Positions 1-6,421 of a stretch of 9,942 nt of DNA are shown here, one piece after another. The position numbers were made by a program, and so were the translations under genes. The notes beneath the pieces are model-generated. The model was not told the origin of the DNA and ran no database searches. It saw only the letters and a program-made list of their open reading frames with translations. How positions within the stretch are numbered: the first letter of the stretch is position 1; each line of letters starts with the position of its first letter. This stretch comes from Bacteroidales bacterium (GTDB lineage: Bacteria; Bacteroidota; Bacteroidia; Bacteroidales; WCHB1-69): NCBI GenBank assembly GCA_012838875.1, contig DUOL01000067.1, positions 1-9,942 of the forward strand. Direction: 5' to 3'.

Positions 1-677
1 CCGGATATGCGACCAATCCCGAATATGCGAACCGTTTAATCTCATTAATTGAACGATTTAATATTAACAGGTGGGATTCTCTCTATTTACAAACTGATTT
101 AGTCATTTCGCCCGAGAAAGAAGTTGAGGAAAAAGAAGAGATTGTCGTACAACAAAAACATCTTTCACGCCCGATAAATCAAACTACGGAAGGTGAGAAT
201 AAACATGAAAATGAGCGTAAAGAGAGCAGAGCGGATAATGTTGTGAATAAAACTCAGAGCGGTAAGGTTGTTCCTATTTTCACAGCTTCTATAACGGATT
301 TTCCGCTCAGCGAGTGTCCTTGGACGGACTTAACGGTTTATGAAAATAATAAAACTCAATTTATTATAGCACAAAAGGGAGATAGTTATAAAAGTATTGC
401 TAAAGCGGTGCAGCGTTCGGAAAAAGAGCTTCATAAATACAATGACGCACCTACTGACAGTAGATTAATTGAAAATCAAGTAGTTTATATTGAACATAAA
501 AATAAAAAGAATAATGTGATTCACATTGTTTCCGAAGGGGAGACGTTGCGTTACATTGCCCAAAAATATGCGGTACAATTGCACGCCATACTCGCTTATA
601 ACAATCTCACGAAGGAGTCTATTATTAAGCCCGGAGATAAGATTAAATTGACTATGAATTTTAAAGAAAAAAACTAA
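1..677 (+). CDS. Peptidoglycan hydrolase (glucosaminidase-type) with two LysM repeats, 3' part only
   Basis: This is the C-terminal part of a cell-wall hydrolase whose 5' end lies outside the window; the first complete codon is at base 3. The opening residues (GYATNPEYANRLISLIERF) match the end of a glucosaminidase domain of the GH73 type, where a Y-A-T-(D/N)-P-x-Y motif precedes the last helix. A charged, probably disordered linker follows (about bases 108-255, rich in Glu and Lys). Two LysM repeats end the protein, at about bases 360-494 and 519-653; each has a GD or GET start, a central Ile-Ala and an Asn-containing turn, and the second ends in IKPGDKIKL. LysM repeats bind N-acetylglucosamine polymers, so the protein probably cleaves or remodels peptidoglycan in the periplasm. 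A GTG at 243 could be taken as a start, but the reading frame is open upstream to the window edge with recognisable domain sequence, so it is internal. The hydrolase class is inferred from about 20 residues; the LysM call is firm. Confidence 0.85.
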   Translation, partial: GYATNPEYANRLISLIERFNINRWDSLYLQTDLVISPEKEVEEKEEIVVQQKHLSRPINQTTEGENKHENERKESRADNVVNKTQSGKVVPIFTASITDFPLSECPWTDLTVYENNKTQFIIAQKGDSYKSIAKAVQRSEKELHKYNDAPTDSRLIENQVVYIEHKNKKNNVIHIVSEGETLRYIAQKYAVQLHAILAYNNLTKESIIKPGDKIKLTMNFKEKN

Positions 678-690
678 TACTTTTCTTTAA
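661..690 (+). terminator. Weak A/T inverted repeat at the end of the LysM gene
   Basis: A perfect 10-bp inverted repeat (TTAAAGAAAA at 661-670 and TTTTCTTTAA at 681-690) with a 10-nt loop spans the stop codon and is followed by a T-rich stretch to about 702. The stem holds a single G-C pair, so it would be a weak intrinsic terminator at best. Its position between a gene end and a promoter match makes some terminating role plausible, but in such A/T-rich DNA it could be chance. Confidence 0.3.
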
Positions 691-727
691 TCCTTCTTTT
701 TATTCCTATTTTAATAGAGTTAATTTG

Positions 728-735
728 TATCTTTG
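728..735 (+). promoter_or_regulatory. Bacteroidetes-type -7 element (TAnnTTTG) upstream of the polyamine gene
   Basis: TATCTTTG matches the Bacteroidetes sigma-ABfr -7 consensus TAnnTTTG exactly, and lies in the only sizeable intergenic gap. A transcript starting just downstream would have a leader of about 70 nt before the ATG at 810. No clear TTG (-33) element lies 17-23 bp upstream, where the sequence is T/A-rich. The element overlaps a perfect 10-bp palindrome (CTTTGCAAAG, 731-740). It is likely the promoter for the operon starting at 810. Confidence 0.6.
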
Positions 736-809
736 CAAAGCAAAATAGAATATATTCTGAGCAATTTACATTTAATATTATCATTATCAACAATTTAAAA
801 GAATATCAA

Positions 810-2009
810 ATGGCAAAAGTTTTAATTATCGGAGCAGGTGGTGTAGGTTCGGTAGTTACACACAAATGTGCGGCAGTACCGGAAGTTTTTAGTGAAATTA
901 TTTTAGCAAGTCGTAATAAAGAGAAATGTGATAAGATAGCTGCGTCAATAAAAACTCGGCAAATTATCACCGAGCAGGTTGACGCTGACAATGTTGAAGA
1001 AACGATAGCGTTAATTCGCAAGTACAATCCCGATATTTTGATTAATGTTGCGCTTCCCTACCAAGATTTAGCACTCATGGATGCTTGTTTAGCGACCAAG
1101 ACGCATTATCTTGACACGGCAAACTATGAGCCGCGTGATGTAGCGAAGTTTGAGTATAAATGGCAATGGGCATATCGTGAAAGATACAGAGATGCCGGAA
1201 TTACCGCAGTGCTTGGTTGTGGTTTTGACCCCGGCGTTACGGGTATTTACACTGCCTACGCCGCAAAACACTATTTTGACGAAATACACTATCTTGACAT
1301 TGTCGATTGCAATGCGGGAGACCACGGGAAAGCATTCGCCACTAACTTCAATCCTGAAATCAATATCCGTGAAATTACGCAAAACGGAAGATATTGGGAA
1401 AACGGCAAGTGGGTTGAGACGCCACCGCTTGCTATTCATAAACCCATATATTATCCCAATATTGGGGAGCGTGAATCGTATCTTCTTTACCATGAGGAAC
1501 TTGAATCGCTAACTTTAAACTTCCCGACACTAAAAAGAGCACGTTTTTGGATGACTTTCGGCGAAAAATATATAAACACGCTCAATGTTTTACAAGAAGT
1601 AGGCATGACTCGTATTGACCCGATTTTGTATGAGGGGAAAGAGATAGTTCCATTACAATTTCTCAAAGCTGTACTACCCGAACCTGCGTCATTGGGCGAG
1701 GGATACAAGGGTGAAACATCTATTGGTTGTCAAATCAGAGGAATAAAAGACGGCAAAGAACGCACTTACTATATTTGGAATAATTGTAACCACGAAGAAG
1801 TTTTCAAAGAAGTCGGAGCACAAGCTGTTTCTTATACAACGGGCGTTCCGGCTATGCTCGGGGCGAAGTTAGTTTTACAAAACAAATGGAAAAAACCGGG
1901 CGTATTCAACGTAGAAGAGTTTGACCCGGACCCGTTTATGGAAAAAATCGGCTTCTATGGTTTGCCTTGGAACGAAGAGATAGACAAACCGCTTCCTGTT
2001 GAGAAATAA
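810..2009 (+). CDS. Carboxynorspermidine/carboxyspermidine dehydrogenase (saccharopine dehydrogenase family)
   Basis: This enzyme reductively condenses aspartate beta-semialdehyde with a diamine (diaminopropane or putrescine), using NADPH, to give carboxynorspermidine or carboxyspermidine. A decarboxylase, not seen here, then makes the polyamine. The 399-residue length fits the family. The N-terminus is a Rossmann fold with the nucleotide loop GAGGVGS (residues 8-14), followed by ASRN at 33-36. Other family-like segments are TANYEP (103-108), GCGFDPGVTG (136-145), and a C-terminal stretch with NHEE (327-330) and SYTTGVPAM (341-349). The Asp/Asn-containing GFDPG loop and overall pattern fit this branch better than lysine-pathway saccharopine dehydrogenases, though the family split is by eye. 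The ATG at 810 starts directly at the Rossmann strand (MAKVLIIG), with A-rich sequence upstream and no Shine-Dalgarno, as is usual in this phylum. It is the first gene after the promoter match at 728. Which diamine is used cannot be read from the sequence; spermidine production by this route is known in Bacteroides. Confidence 0.85.
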   Translation: MAKVLIIGAGGVGSVVTHKCAAVPEVFSEIILASRNKEKCDKIAASIKTRQIITEQVDADNVEETIALIRKYNPDILINVALPYQDLALMDACLATKTHYLDTANYEPRDVAKFEYKWQWAYRERYRDAGITAVLGCGFDPGVTGIYTAYAAKHYFDEIHYLDIVDCNAGDHGKAFATNFNPEINIREITQNGRYWENGKWVETPPLAIHKPIYYPNIGERESYLLYHEELESLTLNFPTLKRARFWMTFGEKYINTLNVLQEVGMTRIDPILYEGKEIVPLQFLKAVLPEPASLGEGYKGETSIGCQIRGIKDGKERTYYIWNNCNHEEVFKEVGAQAVSYTTGVPAMLGAKLVLQNKWKKPGVFNVEEFDPDPFMEKIGFYGLPWNEEIDKPLPVEK

Positions 2010-2039
2010 CAATTTTACAGCAATAACAACTCTTATATC

Positions 2040-2819
2040 ATGAGTACATTTTTATGGGACGCTATCGCTTTCGGACCTATCCATAGTCGAAGGTTGGGAA
2101 ACTCTTTGGGGATAAATTTACTGCCTAACGAAAGAAAAATATGTTCTTTTGACTGCGTTTATTGCGAATGCGGTTGGACGGACAGAAATCACACGGTTTC
2201 CGATAATGATTTTTTGCCGTCAACGCAAATTGTTAAAGCGATAGAAACTAAAATCGTCTCTTGCCACCATAATAATATTGCTATTGATAGTATTACTTTT
2301 GCCGGAAATGGCGAACCGACACTGCACCCACAATTTGCTGAGATTATCGACAGACTTATTACTATTAGAAATCAATATTATCCCGACTCCGTAATTACTT
2401 GCCTCTCTAATTCGACACAGTTACACCGTGAAGATGTTGTCAACGCATTAAAAAAAATTGAAAATCCTATTTTGAAACTTGATGCCGGAACTGAAGAGTT
2501 ATTTCAATTTATAAATAATCCGACAATAAAAATCACTCAACGAGAGATTGTAAACCATTTGACAAATTTTAAAGGAATTGCAATTATTCAAACCCTTTTC
2601 GTGCGGGGCAGAGTAGATAATCTTTTTTATGATAACACAACTGCAGAGAATATTAACGAATGGTTAAGAAACTTAAAGATGATTTCTCCGAAACAAGTTA
2701 TGCTCTATTCGCTTGATAGAGAAACTCCTCATAAAAATTTAGAAAAAGTATCTATGGAAGAACTAAAGGAAATCGCTAAAAAAGTTCAAGATATCGGATT
2801 TAATACAACGGTCTATTAA
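2040..2819 (+). CDS. Radical SAM protein, COG0731 (wyosine synthase-like) family, function unknown
   Basis: The protein has the radical SAM signature Cx3Cx2C (C35, C39, C42; CSFDCVYC), which would bind a [4Fe-4S] cluster and S-adenosylmethionine to generate a 5'-deoxyadenosyl radical. Upstream is the family hallmark FGPIHSRRLGNSLGINLLP (residues 11-29), and GNGEPT (89-94) is the SAM-binding GE motif. The C-terminal LYSLDRETP segment (about 222-230) is also typical of the family. This branch is related to the archaeal/eukaryotic tRNA wybutosine enzyme Taw1/TYW1. However, there is no cysteine before C35, so the extra N-terminal cysteines that hold the second cluster in Taw1 are missing. Bacteria are not known to make wybutosine, so the real substrate is unknown. 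The length of 259 residues fits the short bacterial members. It lies 30 bp after the polyamine gene and 12 bp before the DUF4271 gene, so it is probably co-transcribed. Confidence 0.85.
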   Translation: MSTFLWDAIAFGPIHSRRLGNSLGINLLPNERKICSFDCVYCECGWTDRNHTVSDNDFLPSTQIVKAIETKIVSCHHNNIAIDSITFAGNGEPTLHPQFAEIIDRLITIRNQYYPDSVITCLSNSTQLHREDVVNALKKIENPILKLDAGTEELFQFINNPTIKITQREIVNHLTNFKGIAIIQTLFVRGRVDNLFYDNTTAENINEWLRNLKMISPKQVMLYSLDRETPHKNLEKVSMEELKEIAKKVQDIGFNTTVY

Positions 2820-2831
2820 TAAACCTCTTTA

Positions 2832-3545
2832 ATGATTGAAAAAACTTTTTTTCTTCTCAATTCTTTATTCTTATTAATGCATAATAAACCTTTACTTATA
2901 AATGCTGGGGTTCATACAATTGTAACGACTCTTTTTGTACTCATACTCGGTTTAATAACCTTGATATTTATTCTTCATCGGAGACAAATTATTCAAATAT
3001 TACAGGCGACCTTTTCGCAACGAATCTTCTCGCAACTACTTAGAGAAAGTAAACTTTTAAAAGAACGAATCTTTTTTTTACAACATTTCACTAACTATCT
3101 TATCCTTTCTCTATTCGTCTTCATAGTCCTTCACTATTTTTTCCCTAATATAACTCAATTTTTTTCAATCGAACTCCTTTTTTTAATTGCCTTTTCATTT
3201 GTCTTTCTTGATTTTCTATTCAAACGTTTAGCCCTTTCTCTATATATTTACTTATCTGATTATAAAGAAAATAAAGATGAATTTTATTTTTACAAACTTT
3301 TTCATATCACTTCCAATTGCTTTATTTTATATCCGATTCTAATTATCTTTTTCTTTACTCAACAACCGATAGCATTACTTATTTATCTTCCTTTTTTCAT
3401 TATATCTTTTATATTTCTTTTTTCCCGTTTCTATACATTTAATAAAAATAAGAATTTAACATTTCATTTTTTTTTGTATTTTTGCACAATTGAAATTTTG
3501 CCTTATGTTATCTTATTAAAAATCATTTTTTCGTTAGGTAAATAG
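2832..3545 (+). CDS. DUF4271 polytopic membrane protein
   Basis: This is a 237-residue, strongly hydrophobic protein with about six predicted membrane segments (roughly residues 28-48, 88-107, 112-130, 155-175, 178-197 and 212-233) and short basic loops such as HRRQ (49-52). The C-terminal segment FHFFLYFCTIEILPYVILLK is the recognisable hallmark of DUF4271, a Bacteroidetes family of unknown function. The position just before hemD and rnpA matches the usual neighbourhood of the family and supports the call. The region between segments one and two (about 50-86) is basic and probably cytoplasmic. The ATG at 2832 follows the preceding stop by 12 bp, suggesting co-transcription. The gene is pyrimidine-rich on the coding strand because of its many Phe, Leu and Ile codons. 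No catalytic motif is visible, so no function is assigned; the genomic link to hemD has been constant enough to hint at a shared role, but that is speculation. Confidence 0.8.
   Translation: MIEKTFFLLNSLFLLMHNKPLLINAGVHTIVTTLFVLILGLITLIFILHRRQIIQILQATFSQRIFSQLLRESKLLKERIFFLQHFTNYLILSLFVFIVLHYFFPNITQFFSIELLFLIAFSFVFLDFLFKRLALSLYIYLSDYKENKDEFYFYKLFHITSNCFILYPILIIFFFTQQPIALLIYLPFFIISFIFLFSRFYTFNKNKNLTFHFFLYFCTIEILPYVILLKIIFSLGK
3477..3484 (+). promoter_or_regulatory. Internal TAnnTTTG promoter match upstream of hemD-rnpA
   Basis: TATTTTTG followed by CAC is an exact match to the Bacteroidetes -7 element and resembles the commonly seen TAnnTTTGC context. It sits inside the last 70 bp of the DUF4271 gene. 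A transcript from here would have a leader of about 90 nt before the hemD ATG at 3582. No clear TTG -33 element is present; the upstream sequence is a T tract. It could let hemD and rnpA be expressed separately from the genes before them. Confidence 0.45.
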
Positions 3546-3581
3546 AGGGATAAGACCATTTAGAAAATTAAAACAATTGCT

Positions 3582-4346
3582 ATGAAAATCAAAAATATAC
3601 TTATTTCACAACCAGCACCTGCTGATTTTAGTAAAAGCCCTTATGCTGAATTAAAGCAAAAATATAGTATTAATATTGATTTTTATAAATTCTTTAAAAT
3701 AGAGAGTGTATCTACTCGTGAATTTCGGGACTCAAAAGTGGATATTTTAAAACACGATGGAATTATATTTTCAAGTAGAAATACTATTGACCAATTTTTC
3801 AATTTAATTAAAGAGTTGCGGATTGAACTGCCTGAAAGCATGAAATATTTTTGCACTACAGAAAACACCGCCTTATATCTACAAAATTACATTCAATATA
3901 GAAAAAGAAAAGTTTTTTTCCCAAAGAATAATAATGGCGATATTAGTGAATTAATTTTAAAGAATAATGAACTGCTATTTTTAATCCCATGCGGTTCAGA
4001 CACAAGCAATCTTCAATATAAAGACATCCTTGACAGTAATGGAATAAACTACTCGAATGCCTCTGTTTTCAAAACCGTTCCTGCTAATTTAAAAGAGGAA
4101 GTTGAAATTGACAAATATGATATGATTGTATTGTTCAGTCCTGCCGGCGTTCAATCTTTACAAGACAATTTTCCTAATTTTAAACAAGGTGAGAATTTTG
4201 CTTTTGGAGCTCTTGGAAATGCAACCGCTAATGCTATTAAGGAAATGGGCTGGACCGTTAACGTTATGGCTCCAACAGCCGGCACTCCATCGATTACCGC
4301 TGCTTTAGATATTTTCCTCAAAGATAATGCTACAAGAAGACGTTAA
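3582..4346 (+). CDS. hemD: Uroporphyrinogen-III synthase
   Basis: HemD closes hydroxymethylbilane with inversion of ring D to give uroporphyrinogen III, the branch point to heme, siroheme and cobalamin, in the cytoplasm. The protein is 254 residues, the usual length. It shows the two-domain pattern of the family: ILISQPAP at the start (6-13), HDGIIFSSRNTIDQF in domain one (58-72), FSPAGVQSL in domain two (185-193), then FGALGNATANAIKEMGW (208-224) and the typical ending APTAGTPSITAALD (230-243). HemD is poorly conserved overall, so these short blocks and the position between DUF4271 and rnpA are the main support. The 36-bp gap before it is the longest since 2040. Its last 20 bp overlap the start of rnpA in another frame, implying translational coupling. 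No other heme gene is visible in the window. Confidence 0.88.
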   Translation: MKIKNILISQPAPADFSKSPYAELKQKYSINIDFYKFFKIESVSTREFRDSKVDILKHDGIIFSSRNTIDQFFNLIKELRIELPESMKYFCTTENTALYLQNYIQYRKRKVFFPKNNNGDISELILKNNELLFLIPCGSDTSNLQYKDILDSNGINYSNASVFKTVPANLKEEVEIDKYDMIVLFSPAGVQSLQDNFPNFKQGENFAFGALGNATANAIKEMGWTVNVMAPTAGTPSITAALDIFLKDNATRRR

Positions 4347-4743
4347 TCATTTCTCGCATTCATTCTCAAAAAAAGAAAGAATTTGTTCCAAAAAGGTATT
4401 AGAAAGCCTCCTTGAAGAAAAAAATACACTTTTTATTTTCCCTTTTAAGTGCTATTTTCGACTCTTTGAAAAAAGTGACAACGCTCCTCATAATCAAATA
4501 GCCATTAGCATTCCTAAAAAAAAAATTCCATTAGCAGTTCATAGAAATAGAATTAAGAGATTAATTCGCGAATCCTATCGTTTGAATAAAGTAATACTCA
4601 ATGAGAATATTGAAAATAAAAAGATTGGCTACCAAATCCTATTTATTTTTGTAGATAATAAAGTCCCCTCCTTTGATTACATCGAAAATAAAATAATTGC
4701 TATTTTGAAACGTTTATCAAAATCAACCATTGAGTTATCATAA
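4327..4743 (+). CDS. rnpA: Ribonuclease P protein component
   Basis: RnpA is the small basic protein that assists the catalytic RNA of RNase P in removing the 5' leader of tRNA precursors. The 138-residue protein has the family's FSKKERICSKK N-terminal block (residues 13-23) and the diagnostic RNR-type motif at 72-85 (HRNRIKRLIRESYR), preceded by SIPKKKIPLA in place of the usual sVsKKvgkA. A hydrophobic strand, YQILFIFVD (102-110), follows as expected. The start ATG lies within the last 20 bp of hemD, which places about 12 residues before the conserved block, as is common. No Shine-Dalgarno is visible, so termination-reinitiation from hemD is likely. In most bacteria rnpA sits beside rpmH and yidD; here it follows hemD, as in other Bacteroidetes, and no yidD gene follows it. 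Confidence 0.93.
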   Translation: MLQEDVNHFSHSFSKKERICSKKVLESLLEEKNTLFIFPFKCYFRLFEKSDNAPHNQIAISIPKKKIPLAVHRNRIKRLIRESYRLNKVILNENIENKKIGYQILFIFVDNKVPSFDYIENKIIAILKRLSKSTIELS

Positions 4744-4754
4744 AATTATACAAT

Positions 4755-6410
4755 ATGTTTTCCCGTTTTAAGATTTTCAATCGGCAAATTGCTATTTTTT
4801 CCATTTTATTTTTCTATCTGATTTTTCCGCTCAAATCTCAAAATGATTTTGAAGTTGCAAAAAATGTAGATATTTTCATCACCGTTCTTAAAGAGTTAAA
4901 CGCAAAATATGCTGATGAGATTTCAGTAGGTGATTTAACGAAAACAGCTATTGATGCAATGTTGCAAAAATTGGACCCTTACACGGTTTATTATCCCGAA
5001 TCTCAAATTGAAGATTTTAAATTATTGACCACCGGACAATACGGCGGCATCGGGGCGTTGATACAGGGTAAGGAAGGCAAAGTTCTCATTTCTGAACCTT
5101 ACGAAGGCTATCCCGCGCATGTTGCAGGATTACGTGCCGGCGACATAATTCTTAAAATAAACAACCAGCCTACGGAAGGCAAAACATCGGAAGACGTTAG
5201 CAATATCTTGAAAGGAGAACCGGGAACGGCGATTACATTGGAAATTAAACGTGTCGGCGTTGAGAAGCCAATGACATTTAAAATTGTTAGAAAAGAGATT
5301 AAATTACCCAATATCCCCTATTTTGGCATTATCGGTTCCGACGTGGGCTATATTAAATTAGACCAATTTACTGAAAATGCCGGTAAGGAAGTGAAAGAGT
5401 CTTTCTTAAAACTGAAAGAACAAGGAATGCAATCTCTGATTCTTGACTTACGAAATAATGGCGGTGGGCTTTTAAATGAAGCAGTGAATATTGTGAATCT
5501 TTTTGTAGACCAAAATGTAACGATTGTCGAAACAAAGGGGAAAATTAAAGAACAACAGAATATATATAAAACACGCACAACACCGATTGATAAACAAATT
5601 CCGGTGGTTATTTTAATCAATGAGTTGAGTGCTTCGGCGTCTGAAATCGTTGCGGGAGCATTACAAGATTTAGATCGGGGCGTTATTATCGGTAAAAAAA
5701 GTTTTGGAAAAGGACTTGTACAGAACATCATTCCGTTAAGCTATAACTCGAGCTTGAAAATTACGGTTTCAAAATACTATATTCCGAGTGGTCGGTGCGT
5801 ACAAAATATTGATTATTTCGGGAAAGACACTCTAAGTTTTAAAAAACACATTCCGGACTCGCTCGCTACCGCATACAAAACTAAAGGAGGAAGAATTGTT
5901 TACGATAAAGGAGGGATTGAACCGGACATTACAACTGCTGATACTACTGCCAGCCAAATACTTATCACACTTATTCTCAACAACCTCATATTTGATTTTG
6001 CTAATGATTTTCGCGCAACTCACGATACTATAGCAACGCCCGATAAATTTGTTATGACCGAAGAACTATATCAACAATTTCTCGACTTCTTAAAAGATAA
6101 AAATTACGAATACACTACCGAAACGGAAATATTACTTAAAGAGCTTAAGCAAAGTGCTATTGAAGAGAATAATTTCCAAACAATTGAAAATCTTTATCAA
6201 GAGATGGAAGAAAAAATCAAATTAGATAAATCGAGAGATTTAATTAAGTATAAAGATGAGATTTCTAAATTTCTGACCAGTGAGATAATAACTCGCTACT
6301 ACTACCAAAAAGGAAGAATCATATACACACTTAAAAACGACGTTGACATAAAAACGGCGAAAGAGATATTATTAGATAAGACAAAATATAACTCTATTCT
6401 ATCTAAGTAA
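4755..6410 (+). CDS. C-terminal processing peptidase, S41 family, secreted, with PDZ domain
   Basis: This is a periplasmic serine protease of the CtpA/Prc type (EC 3.4.21.102), which cuts substrates near their C-terminus with a Ser-Lys dyad. A signal peptide covers about residues 1-28: basic start (FSRFKIFNR), hydrophobic core (IAIFSILFFYLIF), then PLKS and Gln29 as the likely mature N-terminus. An N-terminal helical segment (35-93) precedes a PDZ domain at about 97-180, with YGGIGALI and the GLRAGDIILKIN loop. The protease core follows (about 185-395): LILDLRNNGGG at 228-238, NELSASASEIV at 289-299 and SFGKGLVQ at 316-323. By alignment with E. coli Prc, S294 is the nucleophile, K319 the general base and Q323 the third conserved residue, so the enzyme looks active. 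The C-terminal extension of about 150 residues is helical and charged and typical of Bacteroidetes members. The gene begins 11 bp after rnpA; its substrates cannot be inferred from the context. Confidence 0.92.
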   Translation: MFSRFKIFNRQIAIFSILFFYLIFPLKSQNDFEVAKNVDIFITVLKELNAKYADEISVGDLTKTAIDAMLQKLDPYTVYYPESQIEDFKLLTTGQYGGIGALIQGKEGKVLISEPYEGYPAHVAGLRAGDIILKINNQPTEGKTSEDVSNILKGEPGTAITLEIKRVGVEKPMTFKIVRKEIKLPNIPYFGIIGSDVGYIKLDQFTENAGKEVKESFLKLKEQGMQSLILDLRNNGGGLLNEAVNIVNLFVDQNVTIVETKGKIKEQQNIYKTRTTPIDKQIPVVILINELSASASEIVAGALQDLDRGVIIGKKSFGKGLVQNIIPLSYNSSLKITVSKYYIPSGRCVQNIDYFGKDTLSFKKHIPDSLATAYKTKGGRIVYDKGGIEPDITTADTTASQILITLILNNLIFDFANDFRATHDTIATPDKFVMTEELYQQFLDFLKDKNYEYTTETEILLKELKQSAIEENNFQTIENLYQEMEEKIKLDKSRDLIKYKDEISKFLTSEIITRYYYQKGRIIYTLKNDVDIKTAKEILLDKTKYNSILSK

Positions 6411-6421
6411 AAATAATTGTT

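Noticed and set aside
1089..1493. 134-codon minus-strand open frame inside the polyamine dehydrogenase gene
   Set aside because: It is antisense to a well-supported gene, with no domain, start signal or promoter; it is a shadow of the real coding frame.
2010..2039. Promoter or terminator between the polyamine gene and the radical SAM gene
   Set aside because: The 30-bp gap has no TAnnTTTG match and no hairpin with a T tract; read-through is the simpler view.
4625..4651. Possible promoter inside rnpA for the S41 protease (TTG at 4625-4627, TATTTTTG at 4644-4651)
   Set aside because: The -7 match is exact, but spacing is 16 bp, just short of the usual range, and it lies inside coding sequence rich in A/T where chance matches are frequent. 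It is kept only as a note.
5348..5731. 127-codon minus-strand open frame inside the S41 protease gene
   Set aside because: It is antisense to the conserved catalytic core and has no recognisable family; chance opening.
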